A stretch of 34,309 nucleotides of DNA from Myxococcales bacterium. GTDB taxonomy: Bacteria > Myxococcota > Polyangia > Polyangiales > Polyangiaceae. Under the pieces are notes generated by a model. That model was given only the letters and a program-made list of their open reading frames with translations. It made no database searches and was not told where the DNA came from. A program made the position numbers and the translations under genes. The stretch covers positions 58,262 to 92,570 of the forward strand of contig PLXW01000033.1 of assembly GCA_003151595.1 (NCBI GenBank), given 5' to 3'. How positions within the stretch are numbered: the stretch's first letter is position 1; each line of letters opens with the position of its first letter. This document shows, piece after piece, positions 9,701 to 16,856 of the stretch.

Positions 9701-9844
9701 TTCGCCGTGCCGCGACCCTCCGAGATCGTTGACCACGACCTTCGCGCCGCGTGACGCGAGCAAGAGCGCGTGCGAGCGGCCGAGCCCGGCGCCGGCTCCA
9801 GTGACGATGGCGACGCGTCCGTCGAAGCGCAATTCGGTCGGCAT
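6785..9844 (-). CDS. Multifunctional enzyme type 2: SDR dehydrogenase, hydratase 2 and three SCP2 domains
   Basis: This 1019-aa protein would carry out two steps of D-specific beta-oxidation: hydration of 2-enoyl-CoA and oxidation of (3R)-hydroxyacyl-CoA. Residues 1-300 form a short-chain dehydrogenase with TGAGAGLG (15-22) and catalytic S151, Y164 and K168. These numbers match the ones I recall for mammalian MFE-2. Residues about 305-600 form a double hot-dog MaoC/hydratase-2 unit, with the D501/H506 dyad in GDWNPLHADPNF and the HGLCTFG loop. After an Ala/Pro linker come SCP2 domains at about 635-750, 779-894 and 924-1019. The first two are almost identical, the third is diverged. Order and sequence mirror human HSD17B4, which has one SCP2 domain. 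AAGGA lies about 9 bp before the ATG. Confidence 0.93.
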   Translation of the reverse strand: MPTELRFDGRVAIVTGAGAGLGRSHALLLASRGAKVVVNDLGGSRHGEGKSSAAADAVVAEIKKAGGEAIANYDSVEDGAKIVQAALDTWKRIDVIVNNAGILRDTSFQKMTQDDWDIIYRVHVLGGFRVVHAAWNHMRDAGYGRILFTASAAGIYGNFGQANYAMAKLGLVGLSNTLALEGKKKNVFVNTIAPIAGSRLTETVLPKELLEALLPEYVSPLVAYLAHESCEENGGLFEVGGGFMGKLRWERAAGASFKLGKPIAPEAVQKEWSKITGFEKTTHPTDITQSMAPILENINSKSKGGNEFIDVDLALGYEFPLQTSSYDERDVALYALGVGAAQNPLDAKDLPLVYEFSGDGFRVLPTFGVVPPLNVYFKMAKEGKTAPGLSYGFDRVLHGEQYLEVRRPLPTHAKLTHKSKVKDIFDKGKNALVVTATSTADETGEELFYNETTTFVRGAGGWGGERGPSADVNVPPDRKPDAVIDEKTLENQALLYRLNGDWNPLHADPNFAANFGFKKPILHGLCTFGFAARHVIKAFLDGDPSRFKSIKVRFADTVFPGETIRTEMWKESDGKIVFRCKVVERDVVVISNAAIELYKEVPVAKGKPAAAPQASATPAAAPQAAAPAAAGGATTDAIMFAIGHHIETHPEIVAQIGNVFQWKLKGPDSAWILDVKNGKGSCVQGTAEKPDVTLELSDADFVAMATGQADAQKLYFGGKLKIGGNVMASQKLEFLKKIDRDAATKAYLAKHGGAAPAATPAATAGPPAPKPTMPNVSMTDAIMFGIGHHIETHPELVGQVANVFQWKLKSPDSEWVLDVKNGKGSCAKGTAEKPDVTLELSDSDFVAMATGQADAQKLYFGGKLKIGGNVMASQKLEFLKKIDRDAATKAYLAKFGASQASAASSPAPTAAGAEAPAGASKASRTPAIVSALKTKGARDIAGTIQFVVKSPDASFFVDAKSASEGTAKDAATTIRIEEEDLVALVKGQADAHDLYMHGKMRVDGDVRLARSLAFLQNLL
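7163..7510 (-). repeat. Internal duplicated SCP2 domain, copy 2
   Basis: This segment encodes the second SCP2 domain (residues about 779-894). It repeats the DNA at 7595-7942 at an offset of exactly 432 bp (144 codons), with only scattered differences. Long stretches, such as the part encoding the ASQKLEFLKKIDRDAATKA helix, are nearly identical in nucleotides. This points to a recent in-frame duplication or to gene conversion. Confidence 0.9.
7595..7942 (-). repeat. Internal duplicated SCP2 domain, copy 1
   Basis: This is the partner of the 7163-7510 segment and encodes the first SCP2 domain (residues about 635-750). The Ala/Pro-rich linker between the two copies is not conserved with the other linkers. 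Confidence 0.9.
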
Positions 9845-10077
9845 GATCGATGTTCCTTCTCTGCTGATCGTGACGGGAAGAACGAGCGGCTCGCTCGGCG
9901 CGCGATGGCGTCGCCGGCGTACGGCTGCGTCGGTGGATGTTTCGTACGCGAAGTATTCGGAGAAGATGCCGACCCGTCAAGCGACGACGGTGAAAAGCGA
10001 GCCCCATTTCCGTGCAAGCGCGGTAGGGCGGGATTTTCGCCTCGGCTGCCGTGCGGATTGTCTAGAGTCCCGCGGCC
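9845..10077. promoter_or_regulatory. Divergent intergenic region upstream of the MFE-2 operon
   Basis: These 233 bp separate the beta-oxidation operon (minus) from a small exported protein (plus), so both promoters and any fatty-acid-responsive operator should lie here. The only symmetry I see is a weak TTCG-TACG-CGAA near 9941. No confident -10/-35 or FadR/PsrA-like site is recognisable. Confidence 0.35.
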
Positions 10078-10692
10078 ATGCCGAGGTCAGCGTGCTTCCT
10101 CTTGGCCTTGCCGGTCGTCACCGCAGGGCTTCTTTCGTCGGCGAACGCGCGCGCGGACGACGGCGCGTCGGTGACGGTCCACGATCTCGATCCGCACACC
10201 GGCGCGGAGGTGAAGACGACCGATCTGCGCGTCGACTACCTGAGCCTGGGCCCGCTCCTCTCGCTCGTCGGCGGCTATCACCACGCGACGGGCATCGGTC
10301 TGGAGGGGTCGTGGATGGGGTATCCGACGGGCCGGATGCCGTCGTTCGGCCTCGGCGCGTTCTTTCAGGGGCAGCTCTACGACGGGCGATACGTTCGCAC
10401 GGCGGGCGGCGTCCAGGGGGCCGCGGGGCCCGCAGGCGTTGAGCTGGGGCTCGGGTTTCGCCAGGCGGACGACACGTACGCCTCGACGATCTCGGCGCAC
10501 ACCGCGGTGTTTCTCTCGATCGGCTACTTCTATTTCGCCGTTCGCGCCTCGTGGCAGCTCCTCGCGCTCCCCACGAACGAGCCGAGCTTCGGCCTGGAGA
10601 CGGCGATGACGCTCGGCCTGAAGGTCCCCATCGCGATCCACGGACGCGACCCGACCGGATACGCGATTCAGGCCGCCGGCCACGCGTGGTGA
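10078..10692 (+). CDS. Small exported protein of unknown function
   Basis: This 204-aa protein has a clear signal peptide (MPRSACFLLALPVVTAGLLS, cleavage probably after NARA). The mature part is rich in Gly and aromatic residues, with alternating patterns such as LGLGFRQADD and SIGYFYFAVRASWQLL. That is compatible with a small outer-membrane barrel or periplasmic beta protein. I recognise no family. It is divergent from the MFE-2 operon and 32 bp upstream of the next plus-strand gene. Confidence 0.7.
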   Translation: MPRSACFLLALPVVTAGLLSSANARADDGASVTVHDLDPHTGAEVKTTDLRVDYLSLGPLLSLVGGYHHATGIGLEGSWMGYPTGRMPSFGLGAFFQGQLYDGRYVRTAGGVQGAAGPAGVELGLGFRQADDTYASTISAHTAVFLSIGYFYFAVRASWQLLALPTNEPSFGLETAMTLGLKVPIAIHGRDPTGYAIQAAGHAW

Positions 10693-10724
10693 GCACGCGC
10701 TCCCGCTTCGTGTAAATTGAAGCG

Positions 10725-11177
10725 ATGGCCCACCGGCACCTTCTCGTAGATCGGGTGCTCGTCTCGGCGTGGAAGACGCCGGAGGCCGAGGACGTCCGCA
10801 CGATCGTGGAACAGGTGGCGCTGGCCCGCGAGCGGATGGGGAGGCCGGTGCTCTACTTGTCGGTCATCGGCCCGACGTCGATCCCTCGGGGCGAAATCCG
10901 CGACGACATGGTGCAGTACTACCAGTCGATGCTGACGCACTGCGAGTCGATGCACGTGGTCATCGAGGGGACGGAGTTTCAGCAGAGCATCAAGCGGAGC
11001 GTGATCGCGAACGTGCTCCTGGTGGTGCCGTCGCGCGGGCGCGTGTTCATCGAGAACACGGTGCAAGGGGTGATCGCGGCGTCGCCCGCGGCGGTGCGCG
11101 TCGAGCTCACGAAGGCGGCGCAGGTGGCAGGCGAGCAGAAGCTCTTCGACTTTGCGCGAGGCATCGAGGGGAGCTAG
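10725..11177 (+). CDS. Small cytoplasmic protein of unknown function (possibly STAS-like fold)
   Basis: This 150-aa protein has no signal peptide or membrane segment. Its alternating strands and helices (VLYLSVIGPTSIP, MHVVIEGTEF, NVLLVVPSRGRVFIEN) loosely resemble the SpoIIAA/STAS-type proteins common in myxobacteria. I cannot confirm a family. It lies immediately upstream of the diiron protein gene with little or no gap, so the two probably share a transcript and perhaps a process. Confidence 0.65.
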   Translation: MAHRHLLVDRVLVSAWKTPEAEDVRTIVEQVALARERMGRPVLYLSVIGPTSIPRGEIRDDMVQYYQSMLTHCESMHVVIEGTEFQQSIKRSVIANVLLVVPSRGRVFIENTVQGVIAASPAAVRVELTKAAQVAGEQKLFDFARGIEGS

Positions 11178-11187
11178 CGAGTACGGC

Positions 11188-12174
11188 GTGGATCTGGATC
11201 GCATGCTCGAGATGTGTCGTCGCGATCAATGGTCGCCGGGCGATCTCGACTGGTCGGCGAAGCCGCGCCCGATGTCGCGCGAAGACGAGGAGGCGATCGT
11301 CCAGCTCTTCACGGACATGGCCGGCATCGAGCGGCTGGCGGGCGCGCTCTTCGGCGAGCAGGTGAAGCGCGCGACCGACCCCACGCTCCGCGCGATCTTC
11401 GAGTCGTTCGTGGGCGACGAGATCCGCCACGCCGCCGTCGCCGAGAAGCTCGCCGCGCACTACGACGTGCACCGCTACCGCGCGTACCGCACGAACCCGA
11501 GCCTCCGGAAGTTCGTCCCGTATTTCCTCGACGCGATCCGGCTGCTCAGCGACGACGTGGCCAACACGTACGTCACCGTCGGCGAGCTGATTCTCGACAT
11601 CGCGCTCCTGCGATCGATCGACGACTACGTCGACGACCCGATGAGCGCGCAGGCGATGCACCTCATCAACCGCGACGAGTCGCGGCACATCGCCGTCGAC
11701 TACAGGATGGTCGAGTACTACGCGTCGCCCGCGTACGCGGAGCAGATGGACGCGCGGGCGACCAGGCGAGGCGTCGTGGAAACGGCGCGCGCGTACGCCA
11801 CGTTCGCGGGGATGCTCTTTCACGCGCAGCCGTTCATTCGCGACGTGTTCCTGACACCGATGGACCTCGTCGATCCCTCCGGCGTGCGCCTGCGCGAGGC
11901 GTTCAAGCGCTTCCAGCAGCTCGGCGCGAAGCCCGGCGTGCGCGCGCGGCCGTTCGGGCGCTTCATGATCGGGCTCCAGGATCTCTACCACCACCCGATC
12001 CTGGGCCGGGTCATCGGCGGCGCCGTCGGACGCCTGTCGGGCGTGGGCGACCGGTTTCTTCAGCGGCTCAACGACGAGTCGGAGCTCGCGGCGGCAGCGA
12101 ACAAGTCGTACGAGCAGCTGGCGGAAGAAGCGCTCGGCGTGAAGCGGGCGGATCCTTCGCTGCGCTCAGGATGA
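11188..12174 (+). CDS. Ferritin-like diiron protein
   Basis: This 328-aa, mostly helical protein has two E-x-x-H motifs, E78-I-R-H81 and E164-S-R-H167. With Glu in the first and third helices (E48 or E57, and E133), they form the classic four-helix diiron-carboxylate site. Families with this pattern include ferritins, acyl-ACP desaturases and AurF-like N-oxygenases; I cannot assign a substrate. The GTG at 11188 is taken as start because in-frame TTG 11152 lies inside the previous gene; ATG 11203 is an alternative. The last residues (DPSLRSG) come from an interspersed repeat at the gene end. It ends 16 bp from the convergent acyltransferase gene. Confidence 0.75.
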   Translation: MDLDRMLEMCRRDQWSPGDLDWSAKPRPMSREDEEAIVQLFTDMAGIERLAGALFGEQVKRATDPTLRAIFESFVGDEIRHAAVAEKLAAHYDVHRYRAYRTNPSLRKFVPYFLDAIRLLSDDVANTYVTVGELILDIALLRSIDDYVDDPMSAQAMHLINRDESRHIAVDYRMVEYYASPAYAEQMDARATRRGVVETARAYATFAGMLFHAQPFIRDVFLTPMDLVDPSGVRLREAFKRFQQLGAKPGVRARPFGRFMIGLQDLYHHPILGRVIGGAVGRLSGVGDRFLQRLNDESELAAAANKSYEQLAEEALGVKRADPSLRSG

Positions 12175-12175
12175 C
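12151..12175. repeat. Interspersed repeat-like element at a convergent gene end
   Basis: The sequence GATCCTTCGCTGCGCTCAGG continuing into ATGAC has ATCCT/AGGAT arms. It resembles a short repeat that I recall seeing many times in high-GC genomes, often giving the peptide DPSLRSG when translated. Here it supplies the C-terminus and stop of the diiron protein. It may act as a weak bidirectional hairpin. Confidence 0.5.
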
Positions 12176-12190
12176 GAGCCGCGGGGCGGG

Positions 12191-13201
12191 TCAGTTCACG
12201 CCGCGCGCGCGGATCTCTTTCTCTTCCACGCTGAGCGTGGCGATCGCGGCGAGCGCGCGCTCGGAGAGCGCCTTGTACGCGCGCGGGCTCGGCGGCACGT
12301 CGCGACCTGCACCGAAGTCGACCGGCGCGCCGAAGACGACGTGAACCTTGTCGGCCTTCTTCGTCCAGTTGCCTTTGACCTGACCGATGATGTCGTTGCC
12401 GAGTCCGTTGATGAACACGGGAATGACCGGCACGCGCGCGTGATAGATGAGCCGCCCGATGCCGGGCTGCGCGGGGAGGAACGTGTACGGATCGCCGTCC
12501 TTCTTCCGCGCCCCTTCGGGGTGCACGCCGACGAACATCCCGCCGCGACGAAGCAGGCGAACGATCTCGTCGAGCCCGGCGAGGTTCACCGCGGCGCGCG
12601 ACGGTTGCCGGAAGATCGGCGGGTACATCGCGAAGAAGCTCATGACGCCGTTCACGAACGGCCCCATCGGGTTGTCGTAGAAGAAATTCGCGCGCACCGG
12701 GAAGAGGATGCGGTGCGGGAGACCGTTGCCGACGAGGTACGCGGTGACGGCGTACAGATCGAAAAACGACCGATGATTGCTGACGAGCAAGAAGCTCTTG
12801 TCGGCGTCGAGCGGCGGCAGGCGATCCAGGCCGTGAACGTGACGAAGGTTCGTGAGAGCGCCGTTGATCCAGCGCGCACCTATGGCCCGCTGACACCACC
12901 GCAACGTACGATCGAGCATCCCCGGCTCGAGGCTGCGCTGGATGAACCGGATCTGCGCGCGCGCGATCGGCTCCAGCAGCCCTTCGCCCGCGCGAAGCAG
13001 GTCTGCGCGCGCGATCTCGCGCTGCGCGGTCTCACGCGGGCGGGCGATCGGCTCGGTCTGCACATCGCCGATATGAGCCGAACAGACGACATTGGCAAGC
13101 GAGTTGCGCTGACCACCTACGTCAAAAGAGAGAGCGTCCGCTCCAAACCGAACGGTCGTGGCGGTGCTACGATGACCGAGCTTGGCGGAAGAAGTCGTCA
13201 T
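12191..13201 (-). CDS. PlsC-type 1-acyl-glycerol-phosphate acyltransferase family protein
   Basis: This 336-aa protein belongs to the lysophospholipid acyltransferase family, which transfers acyl groups to glycerophospholipid or related acceptors at the inner membrane. It has the H(x4)D motif in SNHRSFFD (H143, D148) and the second motif in VHPEGARKK (E229). A long N-terminal extension of about 130 residues precedes the catalytic core. The ATG at 13201 is chosen for the GGAAAGG-like site just upstream. A GTG at 13063 is an alternative that would remove the 20-bp overlap with the divergent gene. The genuine substrate is unknown. Confidence 0.85.
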   Translation of the reverse strand: MTTSSAKLGHRSTATTVRFGADALSFDVGGQRNSLANVVCSAHIGDVQTEPIARPRETAQREIARADLLRAGEGLLEPIARAQIRFIQRSLEPGMLDRTLRWCQRAIGARWINGALTNLRHVHGLDRLPPLDADKSFLLVSNHRSFFDLYAVTAYLVGNGLPHRILFPVRANFFYDNPMGPFVNGVMSFFAMYPPIFRQPSRAAVNLAGLDEIVRLLRRGGMFVGVHPEGARKKDGDPYTFLPAQPGIGRLIYHARVPVIPVFINGLGNDIIGQVKGNWTKKADKVHVVFGAPVDFGAGRDVPPSPRAYKALSERALAAIATLSVEEKEIRARGVN

Positions 13202-13790
13202 CCTGCCTTTCCCAGTCGAGCGGGCGCGCGTTCCCACAGTCCGTCGCATCCGAAGCGGACTTCTTTGCTCGTCGATCAAGTCGCTGCGCGAGCACGGGTA
13301 CTTCGATCGCTACCTGGCGAAGCTCCCGCACCAGTACCACGCGCAGATGCTCAGCCTGACCGCGGCCGAGTGGATCGATCCCGAGGTCGGCTTTCATCAC
13401 TACGAGGCCGTCGACAAGATCGGGATGACGATCGAAGAGCAAGAGCACATGGGGATGCAGGTCGCGCAGCATCTCCAGAAGGGGTTTCTCTCGGTCGTCT
13501 TGCGGCTGGCGATCGAGTCGGGCGTGACGCCGTGGTCGGTGCTCGAGCGGTACCAGAAGCTGTGGGATCGGTACTTCGACGGGAGCGCGATCGCGGTGAC
13601 GAAGATGGGGCCGAAGGAAGCGCGCGCGGAGCTCGTCGGATTTCCGATGGCGCGCATCGGGTACATCCAGACCGGCGTCGGCGGGATCATGCGCGGCGTG
13701 ACCGAGCTCGTGGCCAAGCGGGTGTACGTGCACCGCGTGCCGAAGATGTCGTCGGATACGACGCTGACGTATCGACTGTCGTGGGTGTGA
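13182..13790 (+). CDS. Myxobacterial-type protein, possibly TIGR02265/DUF2378-like
   Basis: This 202-aa protein has no signal peptide. Overall layout (an SGLL start, a W-x-x-Y-E/H-H-Y middle, and the segment WDRYFDGSAI followed by a Gly-rich stretch) reminds me of the Myxococcales-restricted TIGR02265 family, whose function is unknown. The match is by impression only. The start appears to be TTG at 13182: an in-frame stop lies at 13173-13175 and the first internal ATG is far inside the protein. Its 5' end overlaps that of the divergent acyltransferase gene. Its stop is 4 bp from the stop of the convergent kinase gene. Confidence 0.6.
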   Translation: MAEEVVILPFPVERARVPTVRRIRSGLLCSSIKSLREHGYFDRYLAKLPHQYHAQMLSLTAAEWIDPEVGFHHYEAVDKIGMTIEEQEHMGMQVAQHLQKGFLSVVLRLAIESGVTPWSVLERYQKLWDRYFDGSAIAVTKMGPKEARAELVGFPMARIGYIQTGVGGIMRGVTELVAKRVYVHRVPKMSSDTTLTYRLSWV

Positions 13791-13794
13791 GTAG

Positions 13795-15201
13795 CTAGCC
13801 GATCTCGCCGGCGGGGAGCTCGACGCGGAACGTCGTGCCGCGACCGACTTCGCTCGTGACCTCGATGGCGCCGCCCATGGATTCGACGAGGTGCTTCACG
13901 ATGGCGAGGCCGAGCCCCGTTCCGCCGCGCTCGCGCGAGCGGCCGGCGTCTACGCGGTAGAAGCGCTCGAAGAGGCGCGGCAAGTGCTCCGCGGCGATCC
14001 CGGGGCCGTCGTCGGCGACGGTGAGCACGACGCGCGACGCCGTTCGCTCGCCGCGGACGCGCACGGCTCCCCCCTGCTTGCCGTACTTGATCGCGTTGTC
14101 GACGAGGTTCTGGATCACCTGCTCGATGCCGATCGGATCGCCGAGCGCCGAAGCGCCGGGGTCGACCTCGATCGTCACCTTCGTCTGTTGCTCCTTCGCG
14201 CGCGCCCGCACGGTCTCCACGACGTGTCCGGCCAGCGCGGCGAGGTCCACCGACTCGCGCGCGGCGTCGTCGCCCGGGCGCGCCTCGAGCTCGCTCAGCG
14301 TGAGCAGATCCTGCACCAGCGCGCCGAGCCGCTGCGCCTGGCGAAACACGATCTCGAGGAACTGCTTCTGCGTCGCCGGGTCGGCGTTCGCCGCGAGGAG
14401 CGTCTCGGCGTAACCCTGGATCGCGGCGACCGGCGTTCGAAGCTCGTGGCTCACGTTGGCCACGAAGTCGCGGCGCATGATGAGGAGCTTGTTGATGCGC
14501 GCCATGTCGCGTTTCAGCTCGTCGGCCAGCGCCGTGAGCGTGCGCGACAGGATCCCGAACTCGTCGGGCGACGACGATCGCAGGTCGATGTCGTAGTCGC
14601 CCAGCGCGAGGCGCTTGGCGGCCGCGGTCATGGCGCGGAGCGGGCGCGCGGCGAGCTGCGAGGCGAGAAAGCCGAGGCCGATGGCGATCAAGACCGCGAG
14701 CCCCGACGCGAAGATCAGACGGCGCTGCATCGCGCTGGCCGTGGCCTGGATGTTCGACAGCGGCTCGCCGAGGCGAAGCACGATCCCATCGGCCGCGGGG
14801 ACGGCGACGTACCGCATCTCTTCGTGCGACGAGGGGACCGTGCGCGAGGCGAGCCCCTCCTGGCCCATCATCGCCGCGACCACCTCGGGCGTGCGCGCGT
14901 CGGTGCCGGACGCGGGCGCCTGCGAAGACGAGTCGCCGAGCACCTCGCCGGCGGGGCCGAAGATCGTCACGTCGGCTTTGACGATGAGCGCGAGTCGACC
15001 GGCGAGCTTGTCGGGGTGACGCCGCCCTTCGCTGACCCACTGCGCGGCGCCGCGCGCTTGCTCGAGCAAGCGTTCATCGAGCTGCCGATGGAGGTCGGCG
15101 ACGAGCGTTCGGTTCAGATCGAGGAGAGCGATGACGACGACGGCGATGACGAGACCGACGTGGCTCGCCAGGAGCTTCGTCCGAAACGAGAGTCGCAACA
15201 T
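13795..15201 (-). CDS. PhoR-type membrane sensor histidine kinase
   Basis: This 468-aa inner-membrane kinase has TM1 at about 11-28, a periplasmic sensing region of about 130 residues, TM2 at about 162-181 and HAMP at about 182-235. HisKA has phospho-acceptor H252 in FVANVSHELRTP. The HATPase has NLVDNAIKYG, DDGPGI and GGTGLGLAIVK. GGAGGAG lies just before the ATG, and the gene begins 16 bp after the PhoB-type regulator. HisKA kinases of this form pair with OmpR/PhoB-type regulators. The location in a PstS/porin operon suggests phosphate-related signalling, which is an inference. Confidence 0.9.
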   Translation of the reverse strand: MLRLSFRTKLLASHVGLVIAVVVIALLDLNRTLVADLHRQLDERLLEQARGAAQWVSEGRRHPDKLAGRLALIVKADVTIFGPAGEVLGDSSSQAPASGTDARTPEVVAAMMGQEGLASRTVPSSHEEMRYVAVPAADGIVLRLGEPLSNIQATASAMQRRLIFASGLAVLIAIGLGFLASQLAARPLRAMTAAAKRLALGDYDIDLRSSSPDEFGILSRTLTALADELKRDMARINKLLIMRRDFVANVSHELRTPVAAIQGYAETLLAANADPATQKQFLEIVFRQAQRLGALVQDLLTLSELEARPGDDAARESVDLAALAGHVVETVRARAKEQQTKVTIEVDPGASALGDPIGIEQVIQNLVDNAIKYGKQGGAVRVRGERTASRVVLTVADDGPGIAAEHLPRLFERFYRVDAGRSRERGGTGLGLAIVKHLVESMGGAIEVTSEVGRGTTFRVELPAGEIG

Positions 15202-15217
15202 GTCGCTCCTCCGTGCG

Positions 15218-15928
15218 TCAAGGCCCCGGCTCGCGAAGGCGATAACCGAAGCCGTGAACCGTCTCCACCGCTTCGCCGTACGCCGCGAGCCGCTCGCGGA
15301 GGCGGCGTACGTGCGTGTCCACGGTGCGCGTGTTCACTTCGCTCGTGATCCCCCACACCTCTTCGAGCAGCTCGCCGCGCGTGAAGACGCGGCCGGGGTG
15401 CTCGAGCAGCATCGTGAGGAGCTTGAACTCGAGCGGCCGAAGCGAGAGCTCGGCGCCGTCGGCGAAGACGCGATGCCGCGCCGAATCGATCGTGAGGCCG
15501 CGCCACTGGAGCAGCTTGTTCTCGGGCTGCGCCGTCGTGCGGGCCGCGCGCCTCTCGTGGAAGCGCCGCGCCATGCCGCGCACGCGCATCACGAGCTCGC
15601 GAACGCTGAACGGCTTGACCACGTAGTCGTCGGCGCCGACCTCGAACCCGAGCACCCGATCGTACTCGTCGCCGCGGGCGGTGAGCATCAATATGGCGAC
15701 GTCGGCCAGCGCCTCGTCCGCGCGCATCTGGCGGCACACCTCGGTCCCCGGAATGTCGGGGAGCATCAGGTCGAGGATGACGACCTGCGGGAGCATTTCG
15801 CGCGCCTTCGCCAGGCCGTCTTTCCCGTTGCCGGCGGCGTCGGCTTCGAAGCCCGCTTCGCGCAGGTTGAAGAGGACGAGGCGTTGAAGGTCGGGCTCGT
15901 CGTCGACGAGGAGGATGCGGTCGGTCAT
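15218..15928 (-). CDS. PhoB-type response regulator (REC + winged helix)
   Basis: This 236-aa OmpR/PhoB-family regulator has a receiver domain at residues 3-118 with D9/D10, phospho-acceptor D53 in VVILDLMLPD, and K107 in DYVVKPFS. The DNA-binding winged helix at about 135-232 contains the PhoB-like features LRPLEFKLL, VNTRTVDTHVRRLRERL and VHGFGYRL. It lies 22 bp downstream of the lipoprotein gene and 16 bp upstream of the kinase gene, at the end of the putative phosphate operon. It could bind the PHO-box-like site upstream of that operon and autoregulate. Confidence 0.92.
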   Translation of the reverse strand: MTDRILLVDDEPDLQRLVLFNLREAGFEADAAGNGKDGLAKAREMLPQVVILDLMLPDIPGTEVCRQMRADEALADVAILMLTARGDEYDRVLGFEVGADDYVVKPFSVRELVMRVRGMARRFHERRAARTTAQPENKLLQWRGLTIDSARHRVFADGAELSLRPLEFKLLTMLLEHPGRVFTRGELLEEVWGITSEVNTRTVDTHVRRLRERLAAYGEAVETVHGFGYRLREPGP

Positions 15929-15950
15929 GCGCGCGTTCTCAAGGCAGTCA

Positions 15951-16856
15951 TCATGGTACGACCTCCGCGTCGTACGAGGCGAAATCAACGCCACCGCGGC
16001 TGTCGCGGAGGACGATCCACAGGTGCACGGTGCCCGTCGTGCTCGGCGCCGACCATCCGTCGGTCGTGTCGGTGGCCGGGTCGTTCTCCGCGCGCCCGGT
16101 CGATTCGGAGTCGAGCGCGCCGCCGGTCGAATACCACGCGACGCGCATCGACTCGCGCCTCGTGGTCACGGCTTGCGACGAGGGGTCGTAGTACGCGTAC
16201 GACTCGGCGTCGGCCGCGGCCCAGCTCGCCGTGAGCGTCACGCGCGCGCCGGAAGGGATCGCGCGGAGCGAAGCGGCGGCGCCGTCGAGTGTCGCGGTGA
16301 GCGGGAGCAGCTTCGGATTCAGGTTGGCGTGGTACGCCGCGGTGAACTGCGTGACGGCGGTGGCCGAGGCGTTCGCGAGATCGCACTGAATGCGCGCGAG
16401 CTCGAACGTCAGCGGCGCGCCGGCGAGATCGACGCGGAGCGGTTGGTAGTAGCCGCCGGTGACATCGGGGTCGCGCGGACGAAATCCCCCGGGCGGTGTC
16501 TCGGGTCCGAAGAGCGAGCACCCCCTCGACGGGGTCTTCACCCCGGTGGCTTCGCCGTTCCCGGCGGCGACGAGCGACGACGCCTCGAGGCAGGCGTCGC
16601 TCACCACGTTGTCGTCGGTCAGCGGCTTCGGCGCGTTGCAGAAGCTCCACGCGACGGGCGCGCTCGCCACCGTTCCGTTGGGGCCGGCGACGAGCGCCGT
16701 GAACGTCACCGTGGTTCCGGTCTTCGCCTCCGCCGGGTCGGCGCGTACGGCGATGACCCGTGCCGAATCGATCCGCGAATCGTCGCCGCCGAGGCTCGGC
16801 ACGCACGCGACGGCGAAGGCGAACGGCACGGCCACGGTGAGCGCGCGGCGCTTCAT
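15951..16856 (-). CDS. Exported lipoprotein of unknown function in the phosphate-like operon
   Basis: This 301-aa protein begins with a lipoprotein signal (MKRRALTVAVPFAFAVACVP, Cys18). It appears to contain beta-sandwich segments, for example TGTTVTFTALVAGPNG and GARVTLTASW, like those of surface proteins. It ends in a VHLWIVLRDSRGG strand motif. I do not recognise a family. Its ATG overlaps the stop of the TonB-dependent receptor gene as ATGA, so it is probably a surface or periplasmic partner of that receptor. Confidence 0.75.
   Translation of the reverse strand: MKRRALTVAVPFAFAVACVPSLGGDDSRIDSARVIAVRADPAEAKTGTTVTFTALVAGPNGTVASAPVAWSFCNAPKPLTDDNVVSDACLEASSLVAAGNGEATGVKTPSRGCSLFGPETPPGGFRPRDPDVTGGYYQPLRVDLAGAPLTFELARIQCDLANASATAVTQFTAAYHANLNPKLLPLTATLDGAAASLRAIPSGARVTLTASWAAADAESYAYYDPSSQAVTTRRESMRVAWYSTGGALDSESTGRAENDPATDTTDGWSAPSTTGTVHLWIVLRDSRGGVDFASYDAEVVP

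Noticed and set aside
7148..9754. 868-aa open frame on the plus strand opposite the MFE-2 gene
   Set aside because: It is antisense to a clearly real enzyme and has the Arg/Val/Leu-rich composition expected of a high-GC shadow frame.
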